From Sedimentisphaerales bacterium (GTDB taxonomy: Bacteria; Planctomycetota; Phycisphaerae; Sedimentisphaerales; SM23-30), in the NCBI GenBank assembly GCA_030640865.1, contig DAOWIP010000446.1:1-5846 (forward strand): 5,846 nucleotides of DNA. The letters run 5' to 3'. Both the position numbers and the translations under genes were made by a program. Within the stretch, counting starts at the first letter, position 1, and each line of letters begins with the position of its first letter. Positions 1 to 4,811 of this stretch are shown piece by piece. The notes under the pieces are model-generated. The model did not search any database and was not told the origin of the DNA. It was given only the letters and a program-made list of their open reading frames with translations.

Positions 1-1
1 G

Positions 2-916
2 AGAATTGTGGTTGTCGGCAGTATTAATATGGACCTGGTGGTTCGCACGGCTGTCATGCCCACCCCCGGCCAAACTGTTATGGGCCATAGTCTGACCACT
101 ATCCCCGGCGGCAAAGGCGCCAACCAGGCAGTCGCCGCGGCCCGCTGCGGGGCAGCGGTTGATATGATCGGTCGGATCGGACATGACGATTTCGGCCAGC
201 GACTTCTGCTGAAACTGCGGACCGGCGGCGTTAATACAAGCGGTGTCCTGGTCAGCGAATCAGTCAGTACCGGTACCGCGATGATAATGGTGGATGATAA
301 TGGAGAAAACACGATATGCATCGCCCCCGGCGCTAATGAATTGCTTACCGCTGAAGATATTGATAATCAGAGCGAACTTATCGCCCAGGCCGACGCCGTT
401 TTAATCCAATTGGAGATTCCTCAGGATACAGCCGCCTACACCCTGCATATAGCCAAACACCATAATGTCCCCGTAATACTTAATCCCGCTCCGGCCCCTG
501 AAAAAATCAATCCGGCCCTGTTCGAGGCCGACATTATCATAGCCAACCAGAATGAAACCGCCGGCCTGACCGGTGAACCCGCTAACGATATTCATACCGC
601 CAAGATGGCTGGTTCAGCCCTGCTGGCGCGAGGCGCCAAGGTGGCTATCGTTACACTGGGCCGCCGCGGCGCTCTGTCCCTGACGGCTGAACAAATGTTC
701 CATATTCGTCCGTTTTCCGCCAAGGTTGTCGATACTACCGGCGCGGGGGACGCCTTCTGCGGCGCGTTCGCCGCGGCCTACGTCCGCAAAGATGATATTT
801 ATGACGCAAGCCGTTTCGCGGCGGCGGCCGGCGCCCTGGCGTGCGGCAAGTTCGGCGCCCAACCTTCTATGCCGCGGTTACGCGATGTTGAAAAACTTAT
901 CCAACGATCATGTTGA
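2..916 (+). CDS. rbsK: Ribokinase, PfkB-family sugar kinase (5' end cut by window edge)
   Basis: Cytoplasmic kinase predicted to convert D-ribose and ATP to ribose-5-phosphate, feeding the pentose phosphate pathway. The reading frame is open to the left edge: the codons before the GTG at 8 read Arg-Ile, giving RIVVVGSINMDLV, the usual ribokinase N-terminus, so only a codon or two is probably missing and the GTG at 8 is not a convincing start. Numbering from that GTG, I see the substrate-binding GSINMDL (4-10), the PfkB signature GGKGANQAVAAAR (34-46), NPAPAP (159-164), NQNET (180-184), TLGRRG (216-221) and the C-terminal DTTGAGDAF (242-250), in which Asp248 is the expected catalytic base. About 300 residues is normal for the family. 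The motif set favours ribokinase over fructokinase or other PfkB kinases, but substrate is inferred. No other ribose genes are visible. Confidence 0.93.
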   Translation, partial: RIVVVGSINMDLVVRTAVMPTPGQTVMGHSLTTIPGGKGANQAVAAARCGAAVDMIGRIGHDDFGQRLLLKLRTGGVNTSGVLVSESVSTGTAMIMVDDNGENTICIAPGANELLTAEDIDNQSELIAQADAVLIQLEIPQDTAAYTLHIAKHHNVPVILNPAPAPEKINPALFEADIIIANQNETAGLTGEPANDIHTAKMAGSALLARGAKVAIVTLGRRGALSLTAEQMFHIRPFSAKVVDTTGAGDAFCGAFAAAYVRKDDIYDASRFAAAAGALACGKFGAQPSMPRLRDVEKLIQRSC

Positions 917-925
917 GCGAGAAGG

Positions 926-983
926 CCGCGTGGGTCAAAGCCCCACCCTACAAAGAAACCACGTGGCCCACAGGCCCATCCAC
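926..983. repeat. Pair of related REP-like palindromic units between rbsK and truD
   Basis: Two similar GC-rich units lie 33 bp apart start to start, at 926-951 and 959-983. Aligned without gaps, 18 of their first 23 bases agree (shared skeleton CC.CGTGG..CA.AG.CCCA.CC). Unit 1 contains the stem GTGGG (930-934) and CCCAC (942-946) around a 7-nt loop; unit 2 has GTGG (963-966) facing CCAC (980-983). No T-tract follows either, so a standard intrinsic terminator is unlikely. Read on the minus strand, unit 1 begins GTAGGGTGGGG, resembling the GTAGGGTGGG-type dispersed palindromes seen in many bacterial genomes; that assignment is from memory and is inference. The units sit just outside both coding regions, as REP elements usually do. 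Confidence 0.5.
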
Positions 984-993
984 AATTAATGGC

Positions 994-999
994 GAGGTG
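994..999 (+). promoter_or_regulatory. Ribosome binding site of truD
   Basis: GAGGTG lies 11 nt before the ATG at 1011. An in-frame TAA at 987-989 closes the frame, and no start codon lies between it and 1011, so 1011 is the longest possible start. The spacing is a little long for a Shine-Dalgarno site, but there is no equally good site ahead of the alternative ATG at 1035. Confidence 0.5.
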
Positions 1000-1010
1000 T
1001 TCACCCTGTT

Positions 1011-2246
1011 ATGTATGTTCAGGCCAATCATAATATGCCCTATCTCACCGAGCGTCTGCCGGGCGTGGGCGGTAAAATAAAGGTTTTCTGGAACGATTTT
1101 TTTGTCGAAGAAATTCCTTTGTATGAACCGTGCGGCCGGGGTAACCATCTTTTTATTCATGTAGAAAAAAAAGGGCGGGCAACTCTGGATGCCACTGTCC
1201 AGATCGCCCGCGCCCTGCATATTTCACCTCAACAGGTCGGTTACGCCGGCCTCAAGGATACATGGGCCGTAACGCGCCAGTGGCTCTCACTCGAACATAT
1301 CAACGCAGAACAAGTAGAACATTTAGACATACCCCGAATTAAAATCCTGCGGACCGCCCGGCACGAAAACAAGCTCCGCATCGGACATCTTGCGGGCAAC
1401 CGCTTTACCATACGTATCCGAGAACCGGCAGTTCCGTTAGACCAGGCCGTGAGCCGGACGGAAGATATTGTCAATCAACTTACCATTAGCGGCGTTGGTA
1501 ATTTCTTCGGGCCACAACGGTTCGGAAAGCGAAACGATACCCACAAACTTGGCGAGGCCATTGTCCGTGATGATCCGCAGGAGTTTATGGACCTGTTCCT
1601 CGGCAGACCCCAACAGAAAGATAAAACCGCAATTTATGAGGCCCGCTCCTGTTACGACCAGGGTGAATACAAGCGGGCCTATGAATCGTGGCCCTTCCAT
1701 TTTCACGATCACCACCGGGCACTCCGAGCACTTATACGCGGCAAGACCAAACAGCAGGCATTATCCGCGGTCGATAAACACCACATACGCCTCTATATAT
1801 CAGCCTTCCAGTCCGATTTATTCAACCGTGTTCTTGCCGCACGGATGCCCGACATCGACAAACTACTGTCTGGCGATATGGCCTATAAGCACGATAACGG
1901 AGCGTGCTTTCGTGTGGAAGATGCCCAACTCGAACAGCCGCGATGTACGAACTTCGAGATAAGCCCCACCGGTCCGCTTTTCGGTTATCTAATGGCCGAG
2001 GCAGAGGGTAAGACCGGGGAGATTGAAAAGGCTGTTCTATCTGATACCAATCTGGAGTTGGCGGACTTTCGGCTGAAAAACTCCAATAAAGTCAAAGGCG
2101 GCCGACGACCTCTGCGTTTTCAGCCACGCAACGTGAACATCGGCAGCGGAACAGATGAAAACGGACCCTATCTCGAACTGCGATTCGAACTCAATTCCGG
2201 CTGCTATGCCACGGTACTACTGAGGGAAATCACCAAATATGTATAA
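1011..2246 (+). CDS. truD: tRNA pseudouridine(13) synthase TruD
   Basis: Cytoplasmic RNA-modifying enzyme that isomerises uridine 13 of tRNA (tRNA-Glu in E. coli) to pseudouridine without a cofactor. The 411-residue product shows the TruD landmarks in order: LPGVGGKIK near the N-terminus (16-24), FFVEEIP (30-36), catalytic motif GYAGLKDTWAVTRQW (77-91) with Asp83 matching the E. coli catalytic Asp80, NFFGPQRFG (164-172), and C-terminal GCYATVLLREI (397-407). It is longer than the E. coli enzyme (about 350 residues); the extra length lies in the region between the NFFG motif and the C-terminus (about 175-390), where the family-specific TRUD insertion domain sits. The ATG at 1035 (Met9, MPYLTERLPG) is a credible alternative start because many homologues begin close to that point. 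The last 8 bp overlap the next gene, suggesting co-transcription and translational coupling. Confidence 0.95.
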   Translation: MYVQANHNMPYLTERLPGVGGKIKVFWNDFFVEEIPLYEPCGRGNHLFIHVEKKGRATLDATVQIARALHISPQQVGYAGLKDTWAVTRQWLSLEHINAEQVEHLDIPRIKILRTARHENKLRIGHLAGNRFTIRIREPAVPLDQAVSRTEDIVNQLTISGVGNFFGPQRFGKRNDTHKLGEAIVRDDPQEFMDLFLGRPQQKDKTAIYEARSCYDQGEYKRAYESWPFHFHDHHRALRALIRGKTKQQALSAVDKHHIRLYISAFQSDLFNRVLAARMPDIDKLLSGDMAYKHDNGACFRVEDAQLEQPRCTNFEISPTGPLFGYLMAEAEGKTGEIEKAVLSDTNLELADFRLKNSNKVKGGRRPLRFQPRNVNIGSGTDENGPYLELRFELNSGCYATVLLREITKYV

Positions 2247-3267
2247 ACGCCGCGACGAAAATATATTTACTCGTTTGCATCGGTTATTTTTAGCCCTGGC
2301 TCTGCTGGTAGTGGTGGCGATTGTCGGTACGCTGGGTTTCATTATTATGGAAAAACTGCCTCTGCTTGAGGCATTCTATCTGACCCTGGCCACTATAAGC
2401 ACACTGGGTATGCGTGTAGGGCCGGCGGCGAGCACCGAACTGCATTACCCCGGTCAGATATTAGTTATGTTTTTGATTGTGGTCGGCATTGCCTCTGCTA
2501 TGATTGCCCTGACCAGTATCGTAAGTATTGTTGTCGAAGGACACATGCGCAGTATATTAGGGAGACGCAAAGTGAGTATGAAAATCGCTTCCTTGAATAA
2601 TCATATTATTGTCTGCGGCTACGGCCGGATGGGTCAATCGATCTGCGAGAGCCTGCGGCAACGCCGTGTGGAACTGGTTGTGATCGACCAGGACAGCGAA
2701 AATACCGCCCTTGCCGAGCAGAACGGTCTGCTATATATTCTCGGCGACGCCGCTAATGAGACTATTCTTCGGGATGCCGGCATCGAACGGGCACGAGGCC
2801 TGGTAGCTGTGCTGGACTCCGACGCCTCGAATGTTTTCGCGACTCTGGTGGCCCGCGACCTGAATCCGAAAATCTCTATTGCCGCCCGGGCCGAAAAAAT
2901 CGAAAGTATCTCCCGGCTTATTCGAGCCGGCGCCAATAACGCTATCTGTCCACAGGTTATCGGCGCCACCCGCCTCGCTAATGTTCTGACCAGGCCCGGA
3001 GTTGTCGAGTTCATCGACTTTGCCGCCGAGGGACTTGAACTTGAAGCAGAGCAGTACCTTTTGGAAGACAGTAATAAACTGGTGGGACAAACTCTGCGAC
3101 AGGCCAATCTGCCCCGTCAGATTGGCGTACTCGTTATCGCACTGAAACGAAAGGACGGACAGACAACCTTTAACCCTGACCCTGACACTATCCTGGAGGC
3201 AGGCGACAGTATGATTATTACCGGCCGAACCGGCTCCATGGCGAAACTCGAACAACTTTATTCATAG
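2239..3267 (+). CDS. Two-TM potassium-channel-like protein with RCK (TrkA_N/TrkA_C) domains
   Basis: Inner-membrane protein of 342 residues built like MthK-type channels. Order of parts: short basic N-terminus, TM1 (about 13-36), pore helix (about 44-53), filter region (52-61), TM2 (about 72-99), linker with HMRSILGRRK (102-111), TrkA_N/RCK Rossmann domain (about 121-240) with IIVCGYGRMGQS (123-134) as the GxGxxG loop and Asp150 as the acidic residue that usually contacts a nucleotide ribose, then TrkA_C (about 255-342, with EFIDFAAEGLELE and GDSMIITG). RCK domains gate K+ channels through ligands such as Ca2+ or nucleotides. The odd point is the filter: where TVGYGD is expected, residues 55-61 read TLGMRVG, so K+ selectivity is doubtful. 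The ATG overlaps the end of truD by 8 bp, with GAGGG (2222-2226) upstream inside truD. Architecture is confident; transported ion and ligand are not known. Confidence 0.88.
   Translation: MYKRRDENIFTRLHRLFLALALLVVVAIVGTLGFIIMEKLPLLEAFYLTLATISTLGMRVGPAASTELHYPGQILVMFLIVVGIASAMIALTSIVSIVVEGHMRSILGRRKVSMKIASLNNHIIVCGYGRMGQSICESLRQRRVELVVIDQDSENTALAEQNGLLYILGDAANETILRDAGIERARGLVAVLDSDASNVFATLVARDLNPKISIAARAEKIESISRLIRAGANNAICPQVIGATRLANVLTRPGVVEFIDFAAEGLELEAEQYLLEDSNKLVGQTLRQANLPRQIGVLVIALKRKDGQTTFNPDPDTILEAGDSMIITGRTGSMAKLEQLYS
2559..2574 (+). promoter_or_regulatory. Possible internal translation start for a free RCK subunit
   Basis: Inside the channel gene, AGGGAG (2559-2564) is followed after 7 nt by an in-frame GTG (2572, Val112), with an in-frame ATG two codons later (2578, Met114). 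This lies directly after the TM2 linker and just before the Rossmann fold (NNHIIVCGYG). In MthK, an internal start at Met107 in the equivalent place makes a soluble RCK protein that completes the octameric gating ring. The match in position plus a good Shine-Dalgarno sequence suggests the same arrangement here; this is inference. Confidence 0.42.
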
Positions 3268-3274
3268 GTGGATG

Positions 3275-4669
3275 CTATTTGGGCAATTCCTGTTTGACGT
3301 TCAGCGGACCTTTTAGCTCAAGTTTGATCACGGTAACATGCTGATCCAGGGGCTTATCCGGGACATTTATGATTACCCCGGTTTTATGCTTCACGGCCTG
3401 GAGTAACTGTCTATTGGCTAACATAGAAGCCCTCAGTACCTGGCTTCGCAGTCCCGGAACCAACAGTTTGCCATTTTTGGGCCAATCAAACACATGCAGG
3501 TACAGCGTTACAGTTTTATCCCGAACCTTTTTCGTACAACGTCCCCACGTCAATTTGGAAAACGGACTTGCGGTCGTGGCGTAAATCGCTTCGCCGTTGA
3601 CCTTCATCCACAGGCCGATTTCTTTCAGTCGTTCGATACTGGGCTGTGGGATTTCGCCTAACGACGTCGGGCCGACATTCAAAAGATAATTGCCGCCCTT
3701 ACTGGCGATATCGACCAGGTTTTTAATCAGCTTTTCGGTGGATTTCCAGTTGTGGTCATAGCTTTTGTATCCCCAGGTGCCGTTTATGGTCATACACGTT
3801 TCCCAGTCGTAATCCAGGCCTGTTGCGGGAATACGCTGTTCCGGCGTGGTAAAGTCCCCCGGGTATTTTCCACCCAGCCGATTGTTGGTCAGGATGTCCG
3901 GCTGAAGCTTGACCAGCGGCTGAAGCATATCTGCGCGTTCTTTAGTCATATGCTTAAACGGGGTGTCCCACCAAAGCACAGCGAGATCACCATAGTTGGT
4001 AAGAATCTCTTTAACCTGCGGCACCGCGATGGTACGAAGGTACTCATCCATATCTCCGCCCTGGGCTGGGTCCCAATGACCCCCACTGGCGGCTCCTCCG
4101 GGATGACACCAGTCCTGCGACTGGGAGTAGTAGAAGCCCAGCTTGATCCCATGTTTTCGGCAGGCCCGGGCCAGGGGCTTGAGCAAATCCTTGCCGTAAG
4201 GCGTCGCATCAACGATGTCCCAATCGGTAACTTTCGAGTCAAACAACGCAAAACCATCGTGATGCTTGGCGGTAATGACGAGGTATTTCATTCCCGCTGT
4301 TTTTGCCAGGCGAACCCAGGCGTCCGGGTCATATTTAACCGGATTAAACTGTTTCGCGAACTTCTTATATTCCGCCACCGGTATCTTGCCGCGGTTCATA
4401 ATCCATTCGCCAATCCCGCCAATCTGCTTATCCTTATACGTACCGGCAGGAACCGAATACACGCCCCAGTGAATAAACATCCCGAACCGTGCCTCCCGCC
4501 ACCATTTCATCCGCGTATCTCGCTGCTGCTTTGTCTCATTGGCATACGGCCAGGAGGACTCTGCTTCCGCCGCTCGCACCCTCACCAGCCCTGGTATAAA
4601 CAGAATAATCAGCAGGGAAACAATTGCGCACAGGCCATATCTTCCGAAAAATTGTTCACTCGTTACCAT
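3275..4669 (-). CDS. Secreted alpha-L-fucosidase, glycoside hydrolase family 29
   Basis: Retaining exo-glycosidase that releases alpha-L-fucose from the ends of glycans such as fucosylated or sulfated polysaccharides. Starting at the ATG at 4669 (464 residues), the N-terminus is a signal peptide: hydrophobic core LCAIVSLLIILFIP (13-26) then RVRAAEA with likely cleavage after Ala33 or Ala36, implying export. The GH29 barrel follows: ARFGMFIHWGVYS (60-72), AKHHDGFALFDS (134-145), KLGFYYSQSQDW (176-187) and LAVLWWDTPF (229-238), where Asp235 is the expected nucleophile. Glu277 in TTPEQ is the best acid/base candidate because it lies 42 residues beyond Asp235, the same distance as Asp224 to Glu266 in the Thermotoga maritima enzyme; Glu290 (WETC) is the alternative. 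GGNYLLNVGP (325-334) is also typical. A small C-terminal beta domain (about 375-464) ends the protein. An ATG at 4684 would add five residues but lacks a ribosome binding site. Linkage and substrate are unknown. Confidence 0.94.
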   Translation of the reverse strand: MVTSEQFFGRYGLCAIVSLLIILFIPGLVRVRAAEAESSWPYANETKQQRDTRMKWWREARFGMFIHWGVYSVPAGTYKDKQIGGIGEWIMNRGKIPVAEYKKFAKQFNPVKYDPDAWVRLAKTAGMKYLVITAKHHDGFALFDSKVTDWDIVDATPYGKDLLKPLARACRKHGIKLGFYYSQSQDWCHPGGAASGGHWDPAQGGDMDEYLRTIAVPQVKEILTNYGDLAVLWWDTPFKHMTKERADMLQPLVKLQPDILTNNRLGGKYPGDFTTPEQRIPATGLDYDWETCMTINGTWGYKSYDHNWKSTEKLIKNLVDIASKGGNYLLNVGPTSLGEIPQPSIERLKEIGLWMKVNGEAIYATTASPFSKLTWGRCTKKVRDKTVTLYLHVFDWPKNGKLLVPGLRSQVLRASMLANRQLLQAVKHKTGVIINVPDKPLDQHVTVIKLELKGPLNVKQELPK

Positions 4670-4676
4670 TGATAGT

Positions 4677-4681
4677 TCCTT
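4677..4681 (-). promoter_or_regulatory. Ribosome binding site deciding the fucosidase start
   Basis: On the minus strand AAGGA is 7 nt upstream of the ATG at 4669. It lies immediately after the other in-frame ATG (4684-4682), which itself has only the A/T-rich AAAAACATGTTTGC in front of it. The start at 4669 is therefore preferred and also gives a more compact signal peptide. Confidence 0.65.
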
Positions 4682-4722
4682 CATGCAAACATGTTTTTAG
4701 ACACTCTAACAACACTTGTAAC

Positions 4723-4739
4723 GCGGGCGTCTCGCCCGC
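4723..4739. other. Hairpin 1, GC-rich perfect palindrome
   Basis: GCGGGCG (4723-4729) pairs perfectly with CGCCCGC (4733-4739) around a 3-nt loop, giving a very stable 7-bp stem. There is no run of T on either strand directly after it (minus strand continues TTACAAGTG), so it is not a classical intrinsic terminator. In a fucosidase transcript starting upstream it would be part of the 5' leader. Confidence 0.6.
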
Positions 4740-4742
4740 ACT

Positions 4743-4765
4743 CGTTAGGGCGATTCGCCATAACG
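4743..4765. other. Hairpin 2, 10-bp stem with one mismatch
   Basis: CGTTA-G-GGCG (4743-4752) pairs with CGCC-A-TAACG (4756-4765), interrupted only by a G/A mismatch, with loop ATT. On the plus strand it is followed by a weakly T-rich stretch (AATTATAGTTTTGTT), but no plus-strand gene ends here, so a terminator role is unlikely. Confidence 0.6.
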
Positions 4766-4766
4766 A

Positions 4767-4772
4767 ATTATA
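4767..4772 (-). promoter_or_regulatory. Candidate -10 box (TATAAT) for the fucosidase gene
   Basis: A perfect TATAAT on the minus strand lies just inside the right terminal repeat of the structured element, about 97 nt before the preferred fucosidase start. No good -35 hexamer is seen 16-18 nt upstream. If used, transcription would begin inside hairpin 2 and hairpin 1 would lie in the leader. It could be a chance match in an A/T-rich spot. Confidence 0.3.
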
Positions 4773-4811
4773 GTTTTGTTAGAGCCTCTTAGTTGTTACA
4801 GAGTAGTGGTA

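Larger units (their letters stand above)
4698..4790. repeat. MITE-like structured element with terminal inverted repeats
   Basis: Two 18-bp imperfect inverted repeats, 4698-4715 and 4773-4790, agree at 14 of 18 positions and share an exact 9-bp core (CTCTAACAA at 4704-4712 and TTGTTAGAG at 4776-4784). The tetranucleotide TTAG occurs at both outer edges (4697-4700 and 4789-4792), as a target-site duplication would; TA alone would suit an IS630/Tc1-like origin. The interior carries two compact hairpins, so the whole can fold as a three-way junction. It has no coding capacity and occupies most of the gap between the two minus-strand genes. Alternatives are a structured 5' leader of the fucosidase mRNA or a chance assembly of REP-like palindromes. 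Only one copy is visible, so mobility is inference. Confidence 0.45.

Noticed and set aside
930..946. Hairpin after rbsK as its terminator
   Set aside because: The stem is only 5 bp and is followed by CCTACAAAG, not a run of T. It fits better as one unit of a repeat pair.
1468..1962. 164-codon open frame inside truD in another frame
   Set aside because: The truD frame carries the family motifs across this stretch, and the alternative product shows no domain.
2634..3255. Two long minus-strand open frames opposite the RCK part of the channel gene
   Set aside because: Both are shadows of the well-supported RCK coding frame. The translations are low-complexity (Ser/Arg/Ala-rich) or unrecognisable, and neither has a supporting context.
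3752..4672. 306-codon open frame on the plus strand, antisense to the fucosidase
   Set aside because: It lies wholly opposite the GH29 gene, whose motifs and signal peptide are clear. Its translation is rich in Arg, Pro and His with no recognisable domain, as expected of a mirror frame in a GC-rich gene.
4682..4684. Upstream ATG as the fucosidase start
   Set aside because: It has no ribosome binding site, while the ATG 15 bp further on has AAGGA at ideal spacing.
4723..4765. The two strong hairpins as an intrinsic terminator of the isomerase/DUF1080 gene
   Set aside because: On the minus strand neither stem is followed by a T-tract, so the structures lack the key feature of a Rho-independent terminator.
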